A DNA stretch of 64,000 nt from Vandiemenella viatica. Lineage: Eukaryota > Arthropoda > Insecta > Orthoptera > Morabidae. Shown in pieces: positions 45,756 to 57,685 of this stretch. The first letter of the stretch is position 1; every line of letters starts with the position of its first letter. The translations under genes were made by a program, and so were the position numbers. The notes beneath the pieces are model-generated. The model saw nothing but the letters and a program-made list of their open reading frames with translations. It was not told the origin of the DNA and searched no databases. Where the stretch lies: contig CM061921.1 of the NCBI GenBank assembly GCA_031002005.1, positions 143,501,283 through 143,565,282 of the forward strand. The letters are read 5' to 3'.

Positions 45756-47062
45756 GTGAAGCCAAGTTTAACGTCCCCTTCCTACGGAGTTGGATTGCCT
45801 CACAAAGTTCGCAGTTTACCTCGAGTAGTGATCGTGTACGGATGTGTTTTTCTGCTACTCGCAAAACTTATATTGTGTGACGTATGTTTATACGTCTCTT
45901 TTCGTTCGAATAGTTGGTATATAGTCAGAGACTTGATCATAAATTCTCAATCATACGAACTACCTACTGACAAAAAAGACTTAACTGCCAGTAAACAGAC
46001 GGTGAGTAACAGTTATCAGCTAATAATATCATGTAAACATCGAACGTGCAGTGACAGTGAAGAAGGTACATTAACACCAGTTAATGCTTATAACATTAAT
46101 CCGCGAACTTATTATTCAAATGAGAACTCAGAAATTTCAGCTCGTACAATGCAGCCATCCGTTTTTATGCCTCGTTCAGCAAACCAATTAGGCTATCACC
46201 ATTTTATGCAGTGACGAGTTGATGAAGATGACAGAAACTCAACGTGTTGGAGTAAACACTACAGCAGCATGAAGTATTGCATTTTTTCATTGAACAGCCG
46301 CAGGTTCATTCTCGACAACTCCAACAGCAGCACGAATTATTCTTCCCAATATTATCAGTCATGATTCAGATGACTCAACAACACAGAATCTTCCAACAGC
46401 AAGAACAAAGAACACAGCCTTCACTTGATCACAAGACCACGACCAAGAGCCACCAACAGCAGCTGCTAACGGGTCAAACGCAGCAAAAACATTTTGTATC
46501 AAGTGTAGAAATAATATAGTGCAAGGACGCTGTCAGGAAGTCGACAAAGTTTAATAATGCAAAAAAAGGAGGCCAGAAGATGTGATTGATAATTCCAGCG
46601 GTGCCAAAGGGACTCTCCCCTTTGAAAATTCAAGTTCAGATCCCACATACCGTTTTGGTGTGCAACGTTTAACCAGTTTGCTCCGCTTCAAGATTATTCT
46701 GAAAACATCTTGTCAGAAATCAACGCCAAAAAATTTATCTTATTCTTCTCCAAGGGGTTAAAAACCTTCCTTCAGTCTGCTTTAAATTGAGGACTCAACG
46801 TAACTTAAGGCAAGAGCAGTTAAAATTAATACATCGACTGCACATGATTTCAGAAAATTCGTGAAACACTTAGGTGCCATACAGCTCAAATATCTTACGT
46901 TCCGCACCCCAGACCAGAAGAAGCGTTCTATAATTCTATTCCATCTGGGCAATAATAAAAAATAAATACTAGATTGCATTATCCTATTTCCGTACATCGT
47001 CTGCCCAGAAGATATAAACCACCAATTCCTATTTCTGCTCCAACACTTAAGGACTCTGCAAG
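45756..47062 (+). pseudogene. Possible Jockey-type ORF1 (Gag-like) relic, N-terminal part
   Basis: Two open stretches, 45756-46214 and 46277-46519, are low in known motifs. The second is glutamine-rich (RQLQQQHELFF, FQQQEQRTQ, SHQQQLL), as disordered N-terminal regions of LINE Gag-like proteins can be. The reason to link them to a LINE is the CCHC knuckle downstream at 47413-47480, in the same strand. From 46600 to 47062 no clean frame remains. The assignment is an inference from position and could be wrong; an unrelated pseudogene or chance frames are alternatives. Confidence 0.35.
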
Positions 47063-47072
47063 AAGCAATGAT

Positions 47073-47364
47073 AAGGTAAAGATCACGGGGTTCCTACAGC
47101 TCCTGCCGCTTCCTGTAGAATTCGCGGAGGTAGAGCTCCGCATTCCCATTACAACCATTGGCACAAGAATGGGTGTGACGTGGTCAGCGCCACGTTTCAG
47201 CCATTTCATCCACGGTACTCATTGGATAGCAGTCAGAGTGGGCCTGGGTAACCGTTCTGGACGTTCAGCTTCGAGGAAAAATCCTCGCCTTTGTCTGGGA
47301 TCGAATCCCGGTCGTCCAGGTGGCAGTCAGATGCTCTACCACCTGAGCTACACGGCCGCCTAAC
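47073..47364 (-). mobile_element. tRNA-derived SINE, family SINE-E, with target duplication
   Basis: Minus strand: head GGCGGCCGTGTAGCTCAGGT, A box TAGCTCAGGTGGTAGAGCA, anticodon-like CTGACTGCCACC, B box GGGATTCGATCCC, then a 220-base body with TGGATGAAATGGCTGAAACG and CGGAGCTCTACCTCCGCG, ending CCGTGATCTTTACCTT with no poly-A. A 10-base direct repeat AAGCAATGAT flanks it (47063-47072, 47365-47374). The head would not fold as a working tRNA, because the anticodon stem does not pair. Two open frames across it (46974-47363 plus and 46979-47209 minus) are incidental. Confidence 0.85.
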
Positions 47365-47412
47365 AAGCAATGATTTTTTTTCCTGAAATAATTTATTCCA
47401 CTGTATAGTAAT

Positions 47413-47480
47413 GTCAAACAATATACAACAATGCATTAGATGTCAAGGATTTGGGCATTCAAAAAATTATTGTAATTTGC
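47413..47480 (+). pseudogene. CCHC zinc-knuckle fragment of a Jockey-type ORF1
   Basis: The peptide CIRCQGFGHSKNYCNLP has the exact C-x2-C-x4-H-x4-C pattern, and its wording is that of Jockey-clade Gag-like ORF1 proteins, which bind LINE RNA. The frame opens only briefly before and after. The SINE-E insertion lies about 50 bases upstream. No reverse transcriptase follows. Confidence 0.7.
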
Positions 47481-47540
47481 CACAGCGGAGTGTTAATATA
47501 AAGATAACATTAATTTTTCAGAACGCACGAAACCCAAATC

Positions 47541-49638
47541 AGAACAACTAAAATGAATAAATAGCGGTGGAAACCATTCCGTAAATTATAGAAGATCCTG
47601 TTATTACCAGAAAATCTTGTCCACGAAATAAAATAGAAAGATAGAAAAAAAAAACAAATGGAACTCAGTTTTTCATTCGGTAGATCAAGATACAGTTTAC
47701 CATAGAAATAATTCAACTCCGTCATGTAGTTCAGTCATACAACAAAGGATCTAAAGTATCACCAAATCTTAGTTATACCAGTGTTACGTACCTAGGTCGC
47801 AAAACTCTTATCCTCCGCGCAAAACTAAAACATCGAGATTTCCGACTGGTTTGGTGATGAATGTTTCTATTACTTCAGGTACTACGATTCCTTGAGACAA
47901 CCACAAAAAACAAACACAGAAAAACTTACAGTAAGTTTCTCTAACATTAGCAACAAATAACTTGGCGTCCCTTTTACAGTCAGTTGTTGCTTCTCTAACT
48001 TAAACCTTCTTCCCTCTTGTCAAAGATATAATCACAGGAATTATTTTTTCAGTTTTCCACAATGGCAGTAAATGAGATAGTTGATTTGTCGCGCATAACT
48101 ATGCTGAATTCGAATGCTAATGGTTTGCATGAAAAAAAAAAAATAGTTTAAAAAAGTAAGAAACACGCTTTTGTTGCAATGTGAACTAAAAAGTTAAAAA
48201 TAATCTTTATTAAATAGTGATACAACGTCCAACAATTCAATATAACTTAATTATTTAAAATAAGCTTAAAGTGTCAAAAATTTAAGTTTAATGTAAAAAA
48301 AAAAGTGTGTGTTAGATATCAGTTATCTAATTTTTTTATCGCTGGCTACCCTTAATGGTAGAGTCATTACGAAAATTATGTTGAGAACACCCCCCGCTTT
48401 CTTTTTAATTAAAGTTAGTTTTTTGCTCTGTGACTTTATTCTTTTTTTAAGTTTATTCAAAAAATTAAGTTATACTGATTTGTAGGACATCCTATTGCTG
48501 TTAAATGAAATTTTTATATTTAAATATTGTATTTAACTTTTTATTTCACATTGTTGCAAAAGTGTATTTTTAAACTATAATTTTATTTTTAACTTACTAT
48601 TTCAGATTTCTACAAAAACGTATTTTTTTGTTTTTTAAACTATGTTATTTTTAACTATTCTTAAAATTAAATATAAGTAATAAAAACATTCGAGTCTTAG
48701 CATTTCATATGTGACAATGACTTTAGAATTATTTAACTCAGGTTCGCGTAACCTAGCCTTTTCATCTAACGCTTCAACGTTACATGGAACTCTCTCTTCT
48801 AGCTTAGAGCAATCAAGCTCTTCTATTTTGACGCCATCCTGCACTTTACGCGACTGATAGTTACATTAGCTTGTCCGGCAGCATAGAGACTAATTGATCG
48901 AAATATAATTAGAGATTATTAACCACAGGAAGCTATTTTGAATTCATGCCACCATTCCGTGGATAGCTCCTTCTGAAGAACGAATTGAGGCGAACGCCAT
49001 TGTGTTTGCAACCAAGGTAACGCTGGTGTTCGCTTGTTTGCATAGCACCCAGGCGACTATTGGCTGCTTTGGGATTTCTTTTTGGACTGAAACTTCTTTG
49101 GCCGCTGTTGGGAGAATTGTTAGCATTGCGCGTTACTCGTTATGAGTTCCGCATTACGTGTTTGGTGTGCATGCGCCGCATTTTTCTATATATTCTCATT
49201 TGACATTCTGCGCATGCGTGTAGAACTTTAATGCCAGCATCTATCATTTAAGCTAATCTAAAACAGTGAGTATTCTGTATATTGTTTTGAATTAGTTTGC
49301 GATACTTCTATGCTTGTATGTGTAATTGTGAACACATGTGTTTCATGAGTGTGCCTAAAGTGAATCAAAAACTTTAGGTCATAAATTACTCTAATACTCA
49401 ATTAAAATCACGTGACAATGTGGGACGGTATAGTTTCATCCGCTTGAGTCGCCATTATTAAACACTGATACATACACCAGTATTTTTAGTTGCTTTCTTT
49501 TTTGCCTATCAGTTGCTTTTTGTTTATATTTGTTGCATGTAGATGGTTTCATTATATGCTCTGATCGCTCTTTAAGTAAGGAAAGAAATTGGGAATCATA
49601 TTCATACCGCGATACAGTGAATGTATAAATGGGCGTGC
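47541..49638. other. AT-rich non-coding DNA with one coding-like stretch
   Basis: Mostly AT-rich. On the minus strand 48844 down to 48690 reads MQDGVKIEELDCSKLEERVP and on to REPELNNSKVIV, an acidic, even composition unusual for random AT-rich DNA, directly after a CAG. It could be a small exon or an old gene fragment, but there is no family match and no clear donor. Confidence 0.35.
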
Positions 49639-49934
49639 GATAAAAGTTTTCATTTTCATGCAGAAATATTAGCATTTATAATTACAGCAGTAGGGATGAG
49701 TTATTTAAGGTTTCAAACATTATTTAAGTTATGAGTCAGAAATTTGCGGTCAACTCTTCACTTTTAATGGGCTTGGAAGATAGTTGACAGCGAAATTTTT
49801 GCACACTGAGACATGCAACAGTATTTTTAGTAGTTGTTTTTAGTTTTGAGCAAAAAATCTTATTCAGCCCGTCCTTTGTGATGGCTTCAGAGTTTAGTTA
49901 TTAACGAAAATTGACTGTTAGGAAGGTTATCAAC
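49639..49934 (+). repeat. Uncharacterised dispersed repeat R1, copy 2
   Basis: The longer copy of the repeat at 22868-23063. It starts GATAAAAGTTTTCATTTTCA and ends ATTGACTGTTAGGAAGGTTA. No inverted ends, tail or open frame. Confidence 0.7.
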
Positions 49935-51721
49935 CAAATGTAAAGCTAAATGTTTATAATGTCTAACTGGTTAATGGTTATAAGCCTAGATTAACCATCT
50001 CTTTGGGTTTAAATAAAGTACGTTGTACTTCCTGTAAATTCCACTAACTGTTGCATGTCACGCTGTAATATAGCTGAGATACAGAGGAATCTAACTGGAG
50101 TGTCCTCAAATCAAGCACTGTAAATAGTTATGTAGCTAAATGGAGATCAAAAATCAATATAGCGTGTATTTATTACTGGTCGATTCAAATAAACTAAATG
50201 ACAAACAACAAGGTTCAAACTGCAGAGAGATATCGAGGAGAATTTCTTTATGAACCTCTCCTTGCTTTTCAAGAATCGAACGGGGAAAATCTCTTCTGTA
50301 TCCGGCCCCGAAGAAGAGAAATGCAAGTCAAAAGACAGACTTTGTTCCAGCAGTGTAGCTACCTCGGCGAGAGACGAGAAAACATAGCCTTAGAATTAAA
50401 TTGGATTAAACTGATTAAGTAAGGTATAAGTGTACGTATAGTCGACATGAAATTGTGACAAATTCGAATGTAATTAATGAAATACGATGATCCAGAAAAC
50501 CGTATACAAAACCAGCAACACTATTTGCTTAACTCGTCAATCCGAACGGGTGCACGTGCTCGGTGATGCTCTCGTCTGGTGATGGTGAATAGTTGTTGTG
50601 TAGAATGTGAGACATTTCGCTAGCGGAATTGCAACGTCAGGATGTACTTCAAGTCTTGATGGTGATTCGAGTTGCATTTGCTTCCAGCATACACAAGTCT
50701 CAAGGGTTAGCTTTCCAAAAAGTTCGATTTGATATCGGCGAGCACAAATGAAGTTATGAATTACGTAATTAGCTATTTCGACATCTAAATCCAGGGATTT
50801 TTTTTTCTTCACAAAATATGACTGTGCTGGAGATATGAGAAAATAAATCCACATGCGGATTTGGAACGCAACACAAGGTATCAAATGCTTTTTTTTTTTT
50901 TTTTTTAATTGTAGTCATATATATTATATATTGAAACTAACATTTTGAATTAATTGCATTTAAATTCCAGTTTTCCATAATATTTTTCAACAGTAAACAA
51001 TACGGGGTTAAAAATCAATTAATCTTTGCAGTATTATCAAATTTTTCACTTGAGTAAGCCGGCTGATACACAAAACTGAATACGTTGTTTTCAGCTAGTT
51101 TCTGCCTAATACAGTTAAATAGTAGATTGCGCATGAAATCGTAAACCAGATATCCATATTTCTTCCTATGCGTCCTGTCTCCGATAGAAGACGTAAGAAC
51201 TTTAATTTACACATTCTTTTTGTTTAAACATTGATTGTAATTTTGCCAGCTGTGACGAAAAACATTATTATTATAAACGTCCATGCGAGCCGTAGAAAGT
51301 CACGTGAGACTTAATCACGTGCTTATTTAATCGTTTTGATTCACGGAAGTTGAAGATGAGCACGGACAGGTAGTGCTTTTACCGGCTTTATATGAGGGTA
51401 TTGAAGAGCCAGCAACCTGCAGTTTATGTGAAAAAGCAAATAAACTTCATTTTACGATGCCGCCGCAGTCCAGGAAGCTGAGTTAGCTGCTGCAGGATTT
51501 ACTGTTATTTACCCGCGACTGTGGGAAGGATATAGGGTTGGTTGTAAACAAACCAATCTATAGCCCTATCTAAATTTCGGAAACCGTTTATAGTATTAGA
51601 GATAGGTAATATAGACAAGGTAACTAACAAAAAATTTCACACAAGTAAAACAGATTATAAAGCTTAGTTGTCATGTGAGGACGTTTGGCCTGAATTCGGA
51701 TAGATTTCTCTACGAATTTGG
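49935..51721. other. Non-coding DNA
   Basis: No supported gene. A T run lies at 50890-50906. Frames at 50198-50422 (plus) and 50537-50884 (minus) lack known motifs. Confidence 0.45.
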
Positions 51722-51956
51722 GACCGAGCGTAGTGGGTGAGCGGTAACGCTCTGGCCTCGCATTCGGGAGGACTTGGGTTCGAATCCTGGTCCGGGCGTC
51801 CAGATGACTAGGGTTTCCCAAGGTTTCTCAAACTCACTTCAAGCGAATGCAGGGATGCTTCCTTCAAAAGGTCATTCCAAAATTTTATTCCTTGTCTCCA
51901 GTCATTTTCCGTCTCCAATGACATCGGTAAAGGCGTAAGGACGTAGGCAAAAAAAG
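51722..51956 (+). mobile_element. SINE-A copy, full length
   Basis: Head ACCGAGCGTAGTGGGTGAGC, A-box-like GTGGGTGAGCGGTAACGC, B box GGGTTCGAATCCTGG, core and tail (TCTCCAATGACATCGG, AAAAAAA). No clear target duplication. Confidence 0.87.
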
Positions 51957-52458
51957 AAGTGTGAAACAGTGTATGGGAACACCGTAATGATTGTATTTGC
52001 ATTGAGCCTCTTAATTAACTGTTCAGTCACAAAACTTACAAAGACTGACTGTTAATATTTTTAAACCATTTTTACATTAACTTTTTTCAAAATGTTTGTT
52101 TGATAAGTTCTGTAAAAGATAGCTGATTCCATCAAAATTTAACGTTAACATAAGACTATTAGACATCAGTGAGATGGGGGAATATGTAACAGTCGGCTTA
52201 GCAAAAAAATAGGGTATAAAATTGGCTAATAGTTTTATATGAACTGTAATTTCAGGAATAACCATTCGTTTTAGTGAAATTTCATAATTAATAATGCAAT
52301 CCTAAATTTTGGTCTACAATTGTTTGCAAAACGTTCTGCAGGTTTCTCCTATTGTCATAATATTAGGTATATATAGTACCTCATGTCTGTGTGTTTGTCA
52401 CGGATTGGCAAGTAAAGAAAACATTTCCTGTTTCAAACGCCTGTAGCCACAAGAACAA

Positions 52459-52642
52459 GAGAGCTGGGTGAACGGTAACGCTGTGGCCTTGCATTCGGGA
52501 GTACTTGTCTTCAAAAAACCTTGATTTAATTTTTCCAAGGTTTCCCCAAATCACTCCAGGCAAATGTTGGAATGGTTACTGCAGAATGACTTGGCAGGAT
52601 TACTTCCCGTTACTTGTCTCCAGTCCTCTCCCGCCTCTAATG
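52459..52642 (+). mobile_element. SINE-A copy, diverged, tail truncated
   Basis: GAGCTGGGTGAACGGTAACG, GCATTCGGGAGTACTTG, a decayed B box (TTCAAAAAACC), the core CCAAATCACTCCAGGCAAAT and TTACTTGTCTCCAGTCCTCT, ending at CCCGCCTCTAATG. The terminal palindrome and A tail are missing. Confidence 0.8.
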
Positions 52643-54103
52643 TTTACGTTTCAGTACGTTCTCCTCAATTTTGCTCTACGTAAAAAATTATTACTAATGA
52701 ATCTAATACGCTGTTGTGTAATAAGCTGCAGATTTGAATTTCATGTCTAGTAGGTGAGACAAATCGATAAATTTTGTAAAGTTATTGAAGAAAGAAGTGT
52801 TTTAAAAAATTATAAACATCGTTACAGATGAGTACTACTGAATTTCATGGCTTGCCCGCCTAAGTAAGCTGGGGCACCAAAGAGAGAGTGTAGTTTCCAA
52901 CTGCAAACAGTATTTAGGACAATGGAAGTGAAATGTATTGAACCAAGCCAGTTCGAAGACTGAATTTGATAATACGCTAAACCCAAATCCGGTGATTTGT
53001 CTGTCTCGGGTAAGCAGAATTGTAAATGTGTGTTGCGACTTGTCTGGTGTTGTCTGCTCGTCGTGTGAATCATAAAAGAACGTGGAAATTCAATACAGTT
53101 TGCTTGATTACAGACAATCCGTAAAAAGACTTACTACTGTCAGTGCACTGTGTGGTTTCTGGACCAAGTTTCAATCTTGAAATAATATATTTAAAAAAAA
53201 AGTCGAAAGAAGAAATTAGTAAAAAGATGGCAGATACATCAATCAAAATTATCTCACAACTTTCCTTGTTTAATGTCGAAGTATTCTCCACTATCTTTCC
53301 TACGTATAAGCGTAACGACGGAATACGGTTTAGTTCTTTTCTTTTATTAAAAAAAAGATATACCTAGCTTCATCATCATTTCCATAGAGGAAATTTACCT
53401 TTGCCCTGTCCCTCTTGTTTTAAAGCCAGATTCGATCTTATTTGTGAGAGAATCAGTTCATTATAATTTTTTTTGTATTTTGTTTTTGTTACATATGGTA
53501 TATTTTCTGAGTGGAATCATATTATTACAAACCATAAAGACAGAACAGAATCAAAACCATCCGTTCAAGTGACTTGTATTACCAGCGTCAAACTACTGAT
53601 ATACAAACAGATAATAATATATTCGAAAGTGTCTTAATGACTTATCATCATTGAAAACTCAAGTAAATGTCGTTTCAAGTAAAGATCAGGAAATAACAGA
53701 CATTGTGAAATACTCGTGTTCTTGATCTTTTAACACTAAACGTATTGTATTTTGCGAATACTGCAGAAACAGAAGGCATGGGAATAGCCATCATGAATTT
53801 CTTCTTTAATGGCATGGCGAGGAGCTGCCTTTGAAGGAAAACCATTATCACGCGCTGTTGTGTGAATTACTGTTTACCGATTTGACAGAACAGCCATTAG
53901 GTATGATATATAAGTATTTACATATTAGACATACATCCGATTTTGCAACAAATAAAACTTCCACGATATCGATATATTGACAAAAGTCACCATTTTCATA
54001 ACTACCCAGTCTCCATAAATTCTACACGTAACTGCTACAAAACAGTTAAGGGAGGAAAAAGAAAGAAATCTTACCAGGTTTTGCAGTGCTTTAAGAACAG
54101 AAT
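52643..54103. other. Non-coding DNA
   Basis: No supported gene or repeat boundary. Confidence 0.45.
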
Positions 54104-54334
54104 ACCGAGCGTGATGGGTGAGCTGTAATGCTAAGCTTGGTATTTGGGAGGACGCAGGTTCGAATACGCGTCCAGCCATATAAATTTCAGGTTTAGGTTT
54201 CCAATAGTTTCCAAAAATCACTCCAGGCGAATGCCAAGATGATTACTTCAAACGACGATGACTGAATTCCTTCTCATCCTCTGTCGCCTCTAATGATCTC
54301 GATGTCGACCAGGTTCAACCCCCCCCCAAAAAAA
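54104..54334 (+). mobile_element. SINE-A copy, full length, diverged
   Basis: Head ACCGAGCGTGATGGGTGAGC, B box AGGTTCGAATACGCG, core AAAAATCACTCCAGGCGAAT, tail GATCTCGATGTCGACCAGG, then C8-A8. The C run before the A tail is unique to this copy. Confidence 0.85.
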
Positions 54335-56599
54335 AGAATCACTCTGATTGCAATACCTAGAAACATCATATGAAGTAGTTACACACAAAACTCATAAACG
54401 TGCTTAAAAACACATCTGAATTGTCTCAGTTGTCGGTTAAAATTATTATCTGTGCGAAATTCTAACTTCTACTCCGGAAAAAATGCTGCGTAACCTTTGA
54501 TTGGAACATTTTACTATACAGACACCGCAAAATATGAAAACAAACTTGACATAAAGATTCCAGCTTCTAAGAGTAATTGGTAGAAATTTGTTTTGGACCA
54601 ATCAGTATTAAATTCGCGAACATATTTGAGTTTCTTCAAATAGATACGAAACATAATCTACATAACCAAACTATTGATGACAAATTTTATGAGTGTAAAA
54701 CCACTAAAAATTAAACATAGATAATTAATGAAGTATTAAAAGTATAATTATTTTAATACGACTTTTGAATTTTTTTGACAGAACTAAGTGCATCGATATT
54801 GATGTCAAAAGAAGTGCCAGCTATTCGGAAAAAGTGCTCCGAATGAGCATCAATGATTCGTTCTTTATGTTGGGGCTTAACACTCTTCGTCCGACTGAAA
54901 TCTGTTCACACACATAAGTGTTTCCAAATGGCTAAATCAACCGCAAACCATGTTTGTAGAACGCAGGATATTTGTACTCTCCAGATATTTTTTTCTAGAA
55001 TTCTTTCGAGCCAACCTGGAGGAATTTCTCCTTAACTTGTGCGTCATAATGCATTTCAAAATTTTTCATTTGTAAATTATCTTGCAATGAATTTATCACT
55101 ACGGAGAATGGCGTCGAAAATGCAGATAAAACAACACGATAGATTGGTTTAAAATCTGCTTAAGTTGTAGTGTTAGTAATCTTGAAATCGATTTTCAAAC
55201 TCAAGGTTAAAGCTTGATATCAATGAACCGCATCTATTCGCCGACGCCTGTGTCATGTCTGCTTACAATGACTGTGTAATAAGTGAGTGAAATTTTTATT
55301 TTTGAACTGCTGTTTCCATAGTCCAAGTATAATTTCAGATGCAACAAGATGAGTTACAATGTTAAGCAATTGGTCTTTGCCTTATAGACGAATGTACGGG
55401 TTATTTAAGTGGCTAGTTATTTCTGCTAGAAACGCTAATTCGTTGACCCGCTCCATGTCTTCAAACTGTGGGATACTTTTTGACTTGCTTGCATATTAGG
55501 ATAGATTGTATTTCTTGATTCGAATGAAACCTTCTTTTAAAATTTTTGCAACGGACGAACCATCGTACTTCAGCATAAAATGTAAGGTAATTATACCCTG
55601 ACTCCAAATGCTTTGGGAATTATTGGAATTGACAGTGAACCATATAAGATCAAAGGCGTTGAATTACCGTTTCGATAACAACGCTCATAACATGATCCAT
55701 GTTTAGGGACTTGGAACATAAATTTTCTTGAAGGGTAATGGAATATATATCAATAGGCCGTGATAAGGCTCGGTTGCACACCAGCACGGTCGACTGTCCA
55801 CTGTCTCTAGATCAAGCGAGTGATGATATAGATTTAAAATCATCTTAACTGAAAGTCGTAGTGTTTGATATCACAGTTGAAAGTTAACATATATAATGAT
55901 CCAGCTCCGCAGGCCGCATTATGACTGTAATGAATTAATAAGTACAGTGTTATTAGGCACCAAGTGTTCCCACGGTATGTGTGGGATGTTTGCGGTGCGG
56001 CATGTCAAACAACAAAGCGTCCAGATTTACACGTCCGGTGGGTGACTAAACCTTCTACCTGACTTGGACATTCAGTCGATTTATTGCCCATCATAACAAA
56101 CTAAGGCTCGCGTCTATTTGGTAACGTTTCGGAAAAGACCCGCCGAATGCCGTTAGCTGGTGACGAGCGAAAATGTACCTTAGTGCCGTTTCTTAGTAAA
56201 GAGGCGCTTTCAGAAAGTGGTGGGATACGATCCAATGGAGAAGCTGCCAACAATTTATCAACGTTTTGGTGTTATTTGTTTGATCTGTTGAGCCTATCAG
56301 GAGCGGACATTTTGGTGGCCATCGCTGTGATTCGCCAAGGATCTTACGGCAGATCGCAGTGAGGGGCGTACAGATGCTTCCTCGGAGCAGAAGAACGGAG
56401 GAAGGGAGACTCTAATTTTGATGCTGACCTGATACGGCAACAAGTAATCTGCACTACCGCCTCACCGCTCTGGGCGGCGCAAGGCAACTCGGCATTTCGA
56501 CAGGCCAGGTCACCGGCAGAGGACAACAGACCCCCCTGTGGCGCTATTCATGCGCGGGTCCTGATCTCGTCAGCGGCGCAAAGGTAATTCCTCGTCCAC
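54335..56599. other. Non-coding DNA, GC-richer from about 55900
   Basis: 54335-55900 is AT-rich with no supported gene. 55900-56599 is distinctly richer in GC and directly precedes the CR1-like LINE. An open stretch at 56147-56362 has no recognised motif. It may be decayed 5' LINE sequence or another element. Confidence 0.4.
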
Positions 56600-57685
56600 G
56601 ACGGAAACTTAAGCAATCTGTTCCACCCAGTAATCGACCCTTCTGTACCACACAACCGACTCTTAGCGAAGATCCGAGCGTACGGTATATCTGATCAGAT
56701 TTGCGAATGGATACGCGATTTTCTAACTGGTCGGTCACAGTATGTCGTTGTAGACGGGGAAGCCTCTTCTAAACTAGATGTTACTTCGGGCGTTCCTCAA
56801 GGAAGTGTAATAGGACCACATCTTAATTTTTATAAACGATCTCGGTGACAACGTTAATTGCAGGATGCGATTTTTTGCTGATGATGCACTTATTTATAGG
56901 GAAGTGAGGTGCTCCGACGATTGCTTAGAAATTCGGCGCGATCTGGATGCTATTTCGGAATGGTGCCGTGAATGGCAGCTTACACTTAACTGTAAAAAGT
57001 GCAAGGCAATGCACATAAGTAATAAAAAGACACCGCTTGCTCAGGAATACAAAGTTAACAATTCAGTTGTTGACACTGTGGATTCCCTGAAGTATCTAGG
57101 CGTAACAGTACAAACCAACATGAAATGGGACTTGCACATAACTTCCGTTGTAGGCAAAGCTAATTCAAAACTACGATTCATAGGACGTATTTTGAGAAGT
57201 TGTAATGCTCATACAAAGGAAATAGCGTACAAAACACTAGTGCGTCCGCATTTGGAATACTGTTGTGGAATTTGGGATCCCTATCGCAAGGGATTGATTG
57301 ACACGTTAGAGAAAGTACAGAGAAGAGCCGCTCGATTCGTGACTGCTAGTTACAGTCCTTACGTAAGTGTCACAGAGCTGATACGTGGGTTGGGCTGGGA
57401 TTGTTTGGCGGACAGACGACGTCGTTTTCGTTTGAATTTGCTGGAGAATATGCGAAAATCTTTCAATTACGAGTGCAACGAAATACTTCTTCCGCCAACC
57501 TATTTAGGTCGCAATGACAGGAGGGATAAGATTAGAGAAATAAGATGCCGTACTGATTCTTTTATGTATTCCTTCTTTCCTCGATCTGTTCGGGATTGGA
57601 ATGCGCAGAATTAGGTTTGGTGCTTAGCACCCTCTGCCACCCACAGTATTTGTGAATTGCAGAGTATAGATGTAGATGTAGACCT
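56600..57685 (+). mobile_element. CR1-like LINE, 5'-truncated
   Basis: It begins about 56640 with VPHNRLLAKIRAYGISDQIC, EWIRDFLTGRSQYVVVDGEA and VTSGVPQGSVIGPHL. A frameshift near 56822 is followed by the 250-codon frame described next. The trailer GCACCCTCTGCCACCCA, GTGAATTGCAGAGTA and (TAGATG)n matches the LINE at 41770-42707. One frameshift is the only clear lesion in the surviving part. Confidence 0.88.
56865..57614 (+). CDS. Reverse transcriptase C-terminal half, CR1-like LINE
   Basis: A 249-residue frame beginning MRFFADDALIYREV, which holds the catalytic FADD. Then LDAISEWCREWQLTLNCKKC, SLKYLGVTVQTNMKWDLHIT (thumb), KTLVRPHLEYCCGIWDPYRK, RAARFVTASYSPYVSVTELI, and the C-terminal KIREIRCRTDSFMYSFFPRS VRDWN ending in TAG. 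The initial Met is not a true start, since the RT continues upstream in another frame. It is the same family as the minus fragment at 41997-42707 (PHLEYCC, RNDR-x-KIREIR-x-RTDS). Relatively young. Confidence 0.87.
   Translation: MRFFADDALIYREVRCSDDCLEIRRDLDAISEWCREWQLTLNCKKCKAMHISNKKTPLAQEYKVNNSVVDTVDSLKYLGVTVQTNMKWDLHITSVVGKANSKLRFIGRILRSCNAHTKEIAYKTLVRPHLEYCCGIWDPYRKGLIDTLEKVQRRAARFVTASYSPYVSVTELIRGLGWDCLADRRRRFRLNLLENMRKSFNYECNEILLPPTYLGRNDRRDKIREIRCRTDSFMYSFFPRSVRDWNAQN

Noticed and set aside
47285..47362. Possible tRNA-Gly-like gene on the minus strand
   Set aside because: A and B boxes are good, but the anticodon stem does not pair, and the sequence is the head of a SINE with its own target duplication.
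46974..47363. 129-codon plus frame and overlapping minus frame
   Set aside because: Cross the SINE-E insertion; no domain.
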